Shown here: positions 22,259 to 28,882 of the stretch, piece by piece
Layout: each line of letters opens with the position of its first letter
Numbering within the stretch: position 1 is the stretch's first letter
Assembly (NCBI GenBank): GCA_902532565.1
Contig: CACAIR010000001.1
Location: forward strand, 1-64,000
DNA length: 64,000 nucleotides
Source: an uncultured Pelagibacteraceae bacterium
Lineage (GTDB): Bacteria; Pseudomonadota; Alphaproteobacteria; Pelagibacterales; Pelagibacteraceae
Direction: 5' to 3'
The notes under the pieces: generated by a model
Told to the model about the DNA's origin: nothing
Databases searched by the model: none
The model's input: the letters and a program-made list of their open reading frames with translations, nothing else
Program-made: the position numbers and the translations under genes

Positions 22259-22276
22259 TCACTCAATAAAATCAAC
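22212..22276 (+). repeat. att copy 1: 3' half of tRNA-Thr plus 18 bases
   Basis: This 65-base stretch, from GATTTGTAATCAA in the anticodon arm through CCA and 18 bases beyond, is identical to 23144-23208. Its first 50 bases are repeated again at 25195-25244. It marks the left boundary of cassette A inside the functional tRNA. Confidence 0.9.
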
Positions 22277-22315
22277 ACTAATTATTTTTACTAAATTTAA
22301 TAATTTTTAACTGTT

Positions 22316-22344
22316 GTGTCGAGAGTGTGTCGAACTAGTGTCGT
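22316..22344. repeat. Left 11-bp repeats of cassette A (three copies)
   Basis: GTGTCGA at 22316, GTGTCGA at 22327 and GTGTCGT at 22338 are each exactly 11 bases apart, on one face of the helix. They start 104, 115 and 126 bases from the att core. TCAAGTGGTC follows at 22347; its counterpart TCAAGTAGTC follows the repeats of cassette B. Confidence 0.85.
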
Positions 22345-22361
22345 GATCAAGTGGTCGATAC

Positions 22362-22769
22362 TTAGATCTTATTTTCTTTAGTTATTTTTTCTAAAAGTTG
22401 ATTAGATTTTTTTTCTAAGAAATTTTCAATGTTGAATGTAACTATTTTACAGCTTCCCCCTGGATTGTGTTCAATTATTTTCAATGTTTGCCTATCTAGT
22501 GTAAAATCTTTTAAATCTCTTCCAAGCCAAAATATTTCAATAGTTTTGGGATAAGCATTATAATAAATTGATGTCTTATTCATTTTTAATGTGTAGTCAT
22601 TAATCGAATATCTTTGAGCTTTTTTATCACTTATAAATTTAAAATATGTAGCACTAACTGCTTTAGAGTCTGCAAAATTACATTCTAACTGCTTACCAAT
22701 AAGATTGCTTGCATAAGCACTACCACTCAACAACAAACTCAGAACCACGATCCCTAAAAGTTTTTTCAT
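22362..22769 (-). CDS. Small secreted protein of unknown function (cassette A)
   Basis: 135 residues. A signal peptide is clear: MKKLLGIVVLSLLLSGSAYA with cleavage after AYA. The mature part is about 115 residues with two cysteines (about 30 and 106) that could form a disulfide, and ends in a lysine-rich helix. I do not recognise a domain. It is probably periplasmic. It lies with a small membrane protein between the end repeats of cassette A, so it is cargo. Confidence 0.7.
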   Translation of the reverse strand: MKKLLGIVVLSLLLSGSAYASNLIGKQLECNFADSKAVSATYFKFISDKKAQRYSINDYTLKMNKTSIYYNAYPKTIEIFWLGRDLKDFTLDRQTLKIIEHNPGGSCKIVTFNIENFLEKKSNQLLEKITKENKI

Positions 22770-22830
22770 TATTAATCCTGTAAAAATTTATAAGTTAGAA
22801 AACTTAGTTCTAAAATTATGATCATCTCAA

Positions 22831-23049
22831 TCATTTATTTATAAACCCAGCTATAAACCATCTAGTTAAAATATACCAAACTGGTATTGGAGCAAAAACA
22901 ACAAACAAACCACATAGTGCCATGAACCAGTTCCAATTATGAAGTTCTTGAAACCACATCGGAATAAACATAATTATCCAAATTGCTGATAGAGTAAAAT
23001 AAATCCTAGTAAGTCCTTTGCTTACACTTATCTTAGATTTTTTTTTCAT
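22831..23049 (-). CDS. Small two-helix membrane protein (cassette A)
   Basis: 72 residues. A basic N-terminus (KKKSKISVSKGLTR) is followed by two hydrophobic helices (about 17-33 and 40-62) separated by a short tryptophan-rich turn (QELHNWNW). No family is recognised. Same strand as the secreted protein gene and 61 bases upstream of it; the two may be co-transcribed. Confidence 0.65.
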   Translation of the reverse strand: MKKKSKISVSKGLTRIYFTLSAIWIIMFIPMWFQELHNWNWFMALCGLFVVFAPIPVWYILTRWFIAGFINK

Positions 23050-23066
23050 GATCCAAAGTTATCATT

Positions 23067-23084
23067 GTGTCGTACGTGTGTCGA
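23067..23084. repeat. Right 11-bp repeats of cassette A (two copies)
   Basis: GTGTCGT at 23067 and GTGTCGA at 23078 are 11 bases apart, in the same orientation as the left set. They lie 77 and 66 bases before the att core at 23144. Cassette B has its own pair at exactly the same two distances. Confidence 0.85.
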
Positions 23085-23143
23085 GATTACTGATAATTAT
23101 TTATAAGTATTGCTAAAGCATACTTATTTGATTGGTGATACAA

Positions 23144-23208
23144 GATTTGTAATCAATAGGTCCGCGGTTCGAATCCGTGCGGGGGCACCATCACTCAATA
23201 AAATCAAC
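23144..23208 (+). repeat. att copy 2: 3' half of tRNA-Thr plus 18 bases
   Basis: 65 bases identical to 22212-22276. The preceding bases do not continue the tRNA, so there is no D-arm or 5' acceptor strand and it is not a functional tRNA. It is the junction between cassettes A and B. The 23050-23305 spacer holds only this and repeats. Confidence 0.9.
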
Positions 23209-23258
23209 GTTAAATATTTTTTAGAAATTAGAAATTCATCCGTTAAAACACTATAACT

Positions 23259-23287
23259 GTGTTAACAGTGTGTTAGGAGTGTGTTTC
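23259..23287. repeat. Left 11-bp repeats of cassette B (three copies)
   Basis: GTGTTAA at 23259, GTGTTAG at 23270 and GTGTTTC at 23281 are each 11 bases apart. They lie 115, 126 and 137 bases from the att core, 11 bases farther than in cassette A. TCAAGTAGTC follows at 23290. Confidence 0.8.
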
Positions 23288-23305
23288 AGTCAAGTAGTCT
23301 TTTAA

Positions 23306-23647
23306 CTAACTTGCGTCTTTGTCTATCCAGTAATCTAGTTCGGACTTGAAAGTGATATCTCTTTTTTTCAAAAAATTTATAAACTTTTCTTTTCTTTCCT
23401 TTTTTATGTTTTTAAGAAAGAGAAGTATTTGTTCATAAGTTAATGATTTAAGATTTTGATTTTCAATTTCTACTTCATCATTAAAATCAATACCATATTG
23501 AGGCATCCCCTTCTTGGGACAGATACTCTCAATATAAACAATACTATCAGGGTATTGTTGTAAGGTATAATAATAAGTAGCTATTTGATTTTCAAATCTA
23601 TCGATCGCATCTTCTCTAAACTCTTTTTTGAGATTTGATTCATTCAT
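23306..23647 (-). CDS. Protein of unknown function, 113 residues (cassette B)
   Basis: I recognise no family. The protein is acidic and helical with aromatic-rich stretches (IATYYYTLQQYPDS), one cysteine, and a lysine-rich C-terminal third (FLKNIKKERKEKFINFLKKRD). No helix-turn-helix, signal peptide or membrane segment is obvious. It diverges from the nuclease gene across a 100-base spacer that contains a perfect inverted repeat, so it could be a regulator or partner of the nuclease/Mom pair; that is inference from position. Confidence 0.6.
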   Translation of the reverse strand: MNESNLKKEFREDAIDRFENQIATYYYTLQQYPDSIVYIESICPKKGMPQYGIDFNDEVEIENQNLKSLTYEQILLFLKNIKKERKEKFINFLKKRDITFKSELDYWIDKDAS

Positions 23648-23673
23648 AGTTTAAGTGTTGCTGAAGTTTATAC

Positions 23674-23689
23674 GTTAAAGAACTTTAAC
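23674..23689. promoter_or_regulatory. Inverted repeat between the 113-residue gene and the nuclease gene
   Basis: GTTAAAG and CTTTAAC are perfect inverted repeats separated by AA, in the middle of the divergent spacer. This is the form and place of an operator for a dimeric regulator controlling both genes, as with control proteins of restriction-modification systems. No such regulator is identified, so function is open. Confidence 0.4.
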
Positions 23690-23747
23690 AATTATAAATA
23701 TAAACATAAATTGTGGCAATAAATAGATATATTGCTAAATTAAAATT

Positions 23748-24296
23748 ATGAAAGAAGAAATTATATCTAGAATACAAGATGACCAAAGAGAAAATTTGTT
23801 AAAAAAGCTATTTGGATTATTGGATTCTGATGAAGGTAGAATTGGAGCAGATGCAAAAGATAAATTTGGAAATCGTTTTGAATTAAAAAGTGGTACAAAA
23901 AAGTCTGTAACAACAACCCGTGATGTTGGGGTGCATACACTAAAAAAATGGCTTGGAAAACACTGGATAGTGGGATTTGGAAAAATAAATTCTGGAAAAT
24001 TTGAGTTTGAGGAAATTTATTATCTTTCACCAAATGATATGAAGGGATTTTGTCAAAAAATAGAAAAAAAAATATCTCCAGATTTAAATATATTTAATGA
24101 AGTTCAAAATATACTTAAAAAAGAAAAATACTCTTCTGAAAAAATCGAAAGATTAAAATATCTTGTTAACAGAGGATATACATTAAATAATCCAAAGATA
24201 CCCTACAAATACATTGTTGAAAATGGAGTTTTGTTGAGAAAGTGGAATAACAAGAGTTTGAATGATGCAATTAATTTAAGAAGCAAAAAGATATAA
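23748..24296 (+). CDS. PD-(D/E)xK restriction-endonuclease-like protein
   Basis: 182 residues. The N-terminal half has the catalytic layout of PD-(D/E)xK nucleases: D35 in RIGADAKDKFGN, then E45-L-K47 in RFELKSGT, and a following core strand around HWIVGFGKI with EEIYYLSPNDM. The string G-x-D-A-x-D-x-x-G-N-x-F-E-L-K-S is typical of type II restriction endonucleases and their relatives. The C-terminal part (about 115-182) is basic and may bind DNA. Its 3' end overlaps that of a Mom-like gene by 21 bases, pairing cutter with modifier. Family-level call; recognition sequence unknown. Confidence 0.65.
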   Translation: MKEEIISRIQDDQRENLLKKLFGLLDSDEGRIGADAKDKFGNRFELKSGTKKSVTTTRDVGVHTLKKWLGKHWIVGFGKINSGKFEFEEIYYLSPNDMKGFCQKIEKKISPDLNIFNEVQNILKKEKYSSEKIERLKYLVNRGYTLNNPKIPYKYIVENGVLLRKWNNKSLNDAINLRSKKI

Positions 24297-25079
24297 CTGT
24301 TTATTTTTATCTTCTTCTTTTTTTTTCTTATCAATATCAATATGTCTTTTTTGATCTTTAGAAAGGACATTTTTAAATGGTTTCCACCACAAAGTTTTAA
24401 TATTTAAATAATCAGCATTCATTTGATCGTTCCCTCCATTATTTCTTTTTCTCGAACCATGAAGAGATCCACCACTTTTTTTCTTTGGAATAAAATTTGT
24501 AGCTTTATAAACAGTTCCTTCATGATGTTCATCATCTGCCCAAGAAACTACAGCTTCGACATTTGGAGAATTTGGATATTTTCTATACCAATCTGCCTGC
24601 AAAATTTTTAATGCAGAACCAATTGCACAACTTGCAACAGAAAAAGCATGATGTTGATTATTATTAGAAATTTTTTTATCTTGAACTGTTGGGCTGATCC
24701 ACAGTCTTGCTAACTCTAATATATTTAATGGTGGTATTCCAAATAGTGGGACACTTAATCTAGGATACGCAAAAAGAATAACCCCAACTGGAATTTTGTC
24801 AATCATAACCCAGTATGGTAACTGCGCCATAGTCCTACCTCTGTGCAAGTAATGATAAACCATAATTATTCGTGTAGCCTCTTTTAAGTTGGCTATTTCT
24901 AGAGTTAGTCTTTTTGATAACTTGCCTTTATCTGCATCGAAATTTGGATATCTCCCAAAATTTTTAATCCACTCCATTTCTTTAGCGCCTGGTGGATTAT
25001 AATTAAACCAACCCTTTTTAGTATTTTCTGGAAACTTAACTTCGTGAGCTAAAGTATTTTTAATCAATGATTCCTTCAT
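24276..25079 (-). CDS. Mom-like DNA-modification protein (GNAT fold)
   Basis: 267 residues. The core resembles phage Mu Mom, a GNAT-fold protein that converts adenine to a carbamoylmethyl form protecting DNA from restriction. Matching features are a YHYLHRGR segment (about 76-83), the block ILELARLWISPTV, an alanine-rich helix with LKILQADWYRKYPN, and VSWADDEHHEGTVYKATNF, corresponding to the Mom string of the type S-x-A-D...G-T-x-Y-x-A-T-N-W. A charged lysine-rich tail follows. It is convergent with the nuclease gene. The fold call is by motif only; enzymatic activity is inferred. Confidence 0.6.
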   Translation of the reverse strand: MKESLIKNTLAHEVKFPENTKKGWFNYNPPGAKEMEWIKNFGRYPNFDADKGKLSKRLTLEIANLKEATRIIMVYHYLHRGRTMAQLPYWVMIDKIPVGVILFAYPRLSVPLFGIPPLNILELARLWISPTVQDKKISNNNQHHAFSVASCAIGSALKILQADWYRKYPNSPNVEAVVSWADDEHHEGTVYKATNFIPKKKSGGSLHGSRKRNNGGNDQMNADYLNIKTLWWKPFKNVLSKDQKRHIDIDKKKKEEDKNKQLYLFAS

Positions 25080-25117
25080 TGGTACTATATTATACTTTAT
25101 TTTTTTTATTTTCTACT

Positions 25118-25135
25118 GTGTTAATGGTGTGTTAA
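25118..25135. repeat. Right 11-bp repeats of cassette B (two copies)
   Basis: GTGTTAA occurs at 25118 and 25129, exactly 11 bases apart, 77 and 66 bases before the att core at 25195. These are the same distances as the GTGTCGT/A pair of cassette A. Confidence 0.85.
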
Positions 25136-25194
25136 GATTTGAATTAACTTTTAATTAGCGTTGATAGTTTTTATCTTTTTAAATTTAGACTCTC

Positions 25195-25244
25195 GATTTG
25201 TAATCAATAGGTCCGCGGTTCGAATCCGTGCGGGGGCACCATCA
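25195..25244 (+). repeat. att copy 3: 3' half of tRNA-Thr (outermost)
   Basis: 50 bases repeat the 3' half of tRNA-Thr from GATTTG through CCA and three further bases. It lacks the 18-base extension shared by copies 1 and 2, so it is best read as the original chromosomal 3' half displaced by the insertions. Not a functional tRNA. Confidence 0.88.
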
Positions 25245-25270
25245 GTATTTTAACACTTCAAAGATATAAA

Positions 25271-26308
25271 TTATTTGATATACTTAATTGACATAGGCAT
25301 GCCTTTTTCTAGGTCTTTGTTTGCTTGTTTACCTAAAATCTCCTTATAGTGTTTTGGATGAAGTCCAAATCCTGGACGGACCGATTTAACATTGGTCTCA
25401 GTAATCAACTCGCCTTTTTTAATATCTTCAGCAACATAAAGTGATCTCGAAAAATCTCTTTGGTTTTGCATTTTTTCTGTAATTTCAAAAGTAACTTTAC
25501 CAATCATTTTCTCTGCACTTCTAACGGCATAAACCATTTCCTTAAACTCTTTTTCATCTAGCGAAAAATGAGAATCGACACCTCCATTACTTTTATTTAA
25601 AATTAAATGCTTCTCTATTACTCTTGCTCCATATGGAATAGATACTACCGGTGCCACTATTCCCAAGGAATGATCAGATAAACCGACCATTACATTAAAG
25701 CGTTTTGCAATTTCAGGTATTGTTGCTAAATTTGCTTCTTCATTTGATGTTGGATATGCAGAGGTACATTTAAGAATGATGATCTGATTGTTGCCTTGTT
25801 TTTTGCACGCTTCAATAGCCAATCGAATATCATCTTCGCCAGCAATTCCAGTTGAAATAATAACTGGTTTACCTTTAGATGCTACAAGTTCAATTAATGG
25901 AATATCCGTGATTTCATATGACGCGATTTTATAGGCTGGCACATTAAGTTTTTCTAAAAGTTCTACTGCTGATGGATCAAAGGGAGAAGAAAAACAAACC
26001 AATCCTTCTTCAGCTGCTGTTTTAAACAAATCTTGATGCCACTCCCAAGGCAGATGAGCCTCTTTATAGAGATCATACAGATACTTTCCATCCCAAGCTG
26101 TACCATGATCAATTTTAAACTGACTATTCTTTACATCTAAAGTAATTGTTTCTGCCTTGTAAGTTTGAAGTTTAACACAATCAGCGCCAGCACGTTTCGC
26201 TGCGCGAATAGTTTCCTTTGCCAATTCTAACTTACCATTATGATTAGCGGATAATTCAGCAATTATAAATGTTTTTTTTTTTAAAAAATCAAATGTTCCT
26301 ATTTTCAT
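25271..26308 (-). CDS. pseI: Pseudaminic acid synthase (NeuB family)
   Basis: 345 residues from ATG at 26308, preferred over a TTG at 26320 that lies inside the upstream gene. PseI condenses a 2,4-diacetamido-trideoxy-altrose with phosphoenolpyruvate. The TIM barrel carries FIIAELSANHNGKLELAKETI, KLQTYKAETITLD, GTAWDGKYLYDLYKEAHLPWEWH and GLSDHSLG; the C-terminal antifreeze-like SAF domain begins near SRSLYVAEDIKKGE and ends with RPGFGLHPKHYKEILGK. These strings favour PseI over sialic acid synthase. It follows the HAD gene by one base. Other Pse enzymes are not in the window. Confidence 0.85.
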   Translation of the reverse strand: MKIGTFDFLKKKTFIIAELSANHNGKLELAKETIRAAKRAGADCVKLQTYKAETITLDVKNSQFKIDHGTAWDGKYLYDLYKEAHLPWEWHQDLFKTAAEEGLVCFSSPFDPSAVELLEKLNVPAYKIASYEITDIPLIELVASKGKPVIISTGIAGEDDIRLAIEACKKQGNNQIIILKCTSAYPTSNEEANLATIPEIAKRFNVMVGLSDHSLGIVAPVVSIPYGARVIEKHLILNKSNGGVDSHFSLDEKEFKEMVYAVRSAEKMIGKVTFEITEKMQNQRDFSRSLYVAEDIKKGELITETNVKSVRPGFGLHPKHYKEILGKQANKDLEKGMPMSIKYIK

Positions 26309-26309
26309 T

Positions 26310-26987
26310 TTAATGACCAAACATTTTTTTTAATTGTTGAAGTGATAATTCATCTAAAGAATTAACCCTAAAATCAGCCTCATATTCTAGTGACACTTTT
26401 ACTTTCTTATATTCCCCTGTGAGAACTTGCACAGTCCTAAATCCATCTTTTTTTAAATTTACAAAATCCTTTTTAGGATTATCACCAATGTAAATCAAGT
26501 CTTTTGGTTTGGCTCTCTCCCATTCTAATATCTTATAAAAACAATAAGTAGAAGGCTTTGAATAATTCACGCCATAATTGTGTGTAAGCATCATATTTCT
26601 GAAATACTTTTCAATTTTTAATGCTTTAATTTTTTTGGTTTGAACAATTTTGTTACCATCCGTTAACAAATATTTGGGATATTCTTTAAATCGCTCCAAA
26701 CAACTTCTCCCAGATACAGATAAGGAGATTTTAGGTTTATGTAATCTATAAACAGACAAGCATTTTTGTATGAGTGTTTTATTTGATAGATGGTATTTTC
26801 TTAAAACAAAGTCAAATATTTTTCCTCTTCCCTGTTTTTGTAAAGTTTGAACAAATTCGGAATAGATTTTTTTTGACACTGCTACTTGATATTTCTTAGA
26901 TAAATAGTCTGCAACAGCTTTAAAACCACTTTTAACATAAGTGATTTCCTTATATAAAGTATCGTCTAAATCAAATACAATAATCAT
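26310..26987 (-). CDS. HAD-superfamily hydrolase of the sugar cluster
   Basis: 225 residues from ATG at 26987, which overlaps the preceding stop codon as ATGA. HAD motifs are present: FDLDDTLY (motif I, nucleophile D), LLTDGNK (motif II), the lysine in NYSKPST (motif III) and YIGDNPKKDF (motif IV). An alpha-helical cap lies between motifs I and II. It probably dephosphorylates a sugar phosphate intermediate in this cluster, which is inferred from position; substrate cannot be read from the sequence. Confidence 0.75.
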   Translation of the reverse strand: MIIVFDLDDTLYKEITYVKSGFKAVADYLSKKYQVAVSKKIYSEFVQTLQKQGRGKIFDFVLRKYHLSNKTLIQKCLSVYRLHKPKISLSVSGRSCLERFKEYPKYLLTDGNKIVQTKKIKALKIEKYFRNMMLTHNYGVNYSKPSTYCFYKILEWERAKPKDLIYIGDNPKKDFVNLKKDGFRTVQVLTGEYKKVKVSLEYEADFRVNSLDELSLQQLKKMFGH

Positions 26988-28882
26988 AGATATGTATCGC
27001 TCAAATGCCTTACTAACGTCACTTGCTTGGTTGAAGCTAAAAATGGATATGAACTTATATTCGTCCCCAAAGCTTCTAAATAAAACCAATAAAAGGTGTC
27101 TAAACCAGCATGAATAGAAAGCATAGATGCTCCTCCAACGCGCGGATTACATTCAATTAAGAATACGTTACCAGACTCATCTATTATAGCTTGTAAAATA
27201 ATATGCCCGTAAAAGTCAAACTTGTTCAGAAAATTTACAAACTTATCCTTCAAAGATGTATTTTCAAAATTAGTAGTAACTTGAGATTCTCCATCAACTA
27301 CCTTAACACGCTTTCGCATAACTAGACCTTTGACTTTATTATTTTTTGTTACATATGCATCCACTGAAATTTCATACCCTTCTTTGAAAGGTTGAAATAT
27401 TGGATCTTTTAGAGAGGCTGCATGTAGTTGTGCTTGAGTAGCATCTAAGTTTAACCCAATCGATAATGCACCGGCTCCATAACGTTCTTTCACCACAAAC
27501 TTCTTTGAATTCAATTGTTCTAAGTTAATTGAGGAAGGAACAGCAACTTTTTTAAGACTTTCAAGTTCAGCAAACTTAAGTTTATCTAGACAAGTATTAA
27601 CTGTTGAAGGTTCTGAAACCATTACTTCAATTCCACTATCAGAAAGGATTGATTTATTACGTGCAAAAAACTCCAACTCACCATCTCTGGTTGGAATTAT
27701 GGCCCCAACATTATTAGACTTGCAATAAGTAATGAGTTCACTGATATTTAATTCATTTATTTTGGGCATTTGCCAAAACACATCTACGAAATATCTTCCA
27801 ATACAAGTATTATCCATATCTGCCCCAAAAATCTTTGCTTTCTTGGAGACTTTTTTTACTCCAGCCCTAACTGCTTTAATAAGAGGCACTTTCTTAGAAA
27901 TACTCGTAATTAGAACATTTGAATTATCGGAAGGTTGTTGCTCACTGTTTCGGTTTTTCTCAAATTCTATTATATAAGGAATTGCAGTTTCAAGATCTTC
28001 TTCGGGTAACCAATTTACCGCTTTTTTTAGTTCGTTCAGATCGGCTTGAGATGCCTCAAAAGGTATATCTGAAGCTACCTCTTGTTTTATCATCTTTGGG
28101 AAATGACTATTTAATATCTTCAAAACGTCTGCTACACTTCGCGAACGACCTGTTCCTAAATTTATGACGCCCTCGAATTCTGAAAGCCCTAATTTGAGTA
28201 ACCCTTTAGCTGAATCCTTAGCATATAAATAATCAAATATTCCTTCAGGCCTGTATATTAAAATTTTTTTCTCCTGTATCAAATCTCTAATCCAGCGAGA
28301 AATGACATCGCGAGAGTTTTTTCCATAACCTCTAAAAATACGGACACAAACAGACGTGAAACTATCTCTTTTGAAAGTTCGTAGAAAGTCCAACTCAACT
28401 TCATGTGCTAATTTAGCCATTCCAGTTAAGTTTCTTGGAGAAATTGGATCTGTTTCCTTAAGATTTACTGGTTTAGTACAAGCTGAATCAAAACTGTATA
28501 ATGACTTTTCATAAATCAAATAACTTGATGGAAAAACAACCCTTTTGAGTCCTTTAACATTACGCATCAAGGTCATTAGATGATTACTTAACCTTACGTT
28601 GTGCCAAAAATTCTCATCCCAATGATCATATGTTTCTTTGGATCTTTCAAAAGTAGCAGCTAAATGAATAAATATTTCTGGGTTAAAGTTATCAAGCTCT
28701 TCTTGAGTAATATAATTTAGGTCTCCACGTCTAAAAATTACCTCTTTCGGAAATCCCTCAGGGATAGGCTGTAAATCGCATGCCATCACAGTGGCCCCAT
28801 TTTGAATTAAAATAGGTATCATTTCGCTGCCAATTACACCTGCAGCTCCACTTACAAATACTCTTCTACCACGATAATTCAT
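26984..28882 (-). CDS. Fusion of an NAD-dependent epimerase-like domain with an ATP-grasp domain
   Basis: 632 residues. Residues 1 to about 310 are an extended SDR domain with the NAD-binding glycine motif GAAGVIGSEM. The usual catalytic YxxxK reads TGMAK, so the tyrosine is replaced by threonine. Residues about 325-632 form an ATP-grasp ligase: VVKERYGAGALSIG in the nucleotide region, GYEISVDAYV, and the metal-binding FLIECNPRVGGAS. ATP-grasp enzymes join a carboxylate to an amine or thiol. The gene sits between an acetyltransferase and a HAD gene, each overlapping, so the product probably tailors the same nine-carbon sugar. Confidence 0.75.
   Translation of the reverse strand: MNYRGRRVFVSGAAGVIGSEMIPILIQNGATVMACDLQPIPEGFPKEVIFRRGDLNYITQEELDNFNPEIFIHLAATFERSKETYDHWDENFWHNVRLSNHLMTLMRNVKGLKRVVFPSSYLIYEKSLYSFDSACTKPVNLKETDPISPRNLTGMAKLAHEVELDFLRTFKRDSFTSVCVRIFRGYGKNSRDVISRWIRDLIQEKKILIYRPEGIFDYLYAKDSAKGLLKLGLSEFEGVINLGTGRSRSVADVLKILNSHFPKMIKQEVASDIPFEASQADLNELKKAVNWLPEEDLETAIPYIIEFEKNRNSEQQPSDNSNVLITSISKKVPLIKAVRAGVKKVSKKAKIFGADMDNTCIGRYFVDVFWQMPKINELNISELITYCKSNNVGAIIPTRDGELEFFARNKSILSDSGIEVMVSEPSTVNTCLDKLKFAELESLKKVAVPSSINLEQLNSKKFVVKERYGAGALSIGLNLDATQAQLHAASLKDPIFQPFKEGYEISVDAYVTKNNKVKGLVMRKRVKVVDGESQVTTNFENTSLKDKFVNFLNKFDFYGHIILQAIIDESGNVFLIECNPRVGGASMLSIHAGLDTFYWFYLEALGTNISSYPFLASTKQVTLVRHLSDTYL

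Larger units (their letters stand above)
22212..23143. mobile_element. Cassette A at tRNA-Thr (about 0.93 kb)
   Basis: Bounded by att copies 1 and 2. It carries two small genes (22362-22769 and 22831-23049) and GTGTCGA-type repeats with 11-bp spacing at both ends. At 932 bases it is too short to encode a tyrosine recombinase, so if mobile it must be moved in trans. Calling it an integrative cassette is inference from tRNA-core duplication plus paired end repeats. Confidence 0.75.
23144..25194. mobile_element. Cassette B at tRNA-Thr (about 2.05 kb), restriction-modification-like cargo
   Basis: Bounded by att copies 2 and 3. It has GTGTTAA-type 11-bp repeats at both ends and three genes: an unknown 113-residue protein, a PD-(D/E)xK nuclease-like protein and a Mom-like protein. 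No recombinase is encoded. Its architecture matches cassette A while the repeat sequence differs, suggesting related elements with different specificity. Confidence 0.75.

Noticed and set aside
23101-23127. Hairpin ATAAGTATTGC/GCATACTTAT as a terminator
   Set aside because: It has a bulge and no T run on either strand; it may matter for the att region but does not look like an intrinsic terminator.
23144-23219. Additional functional tRNA-Thr genes at 23144 and 25195
   Set aside because: Both lack the D-arm and 5' acceptor strand; the bases before GATTTG do not match the tRNA.
22212-25244. CRISPR array suggested by repeated 50-65-base units
   Set aside because: The repeats are three tRNA-Thr half copies spaced by about 0.9 and 2 kb with genes between them, not short repeats with short spacers.
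26988-27089. Longer HAD hydrolase frame with 34 extra residues
   Set aside because: The extension is antisense-free but lies inside the end of the epimerase/ATP-grasp gene; HAD motif I normally starts within the first few residues, as from ATG 26987.
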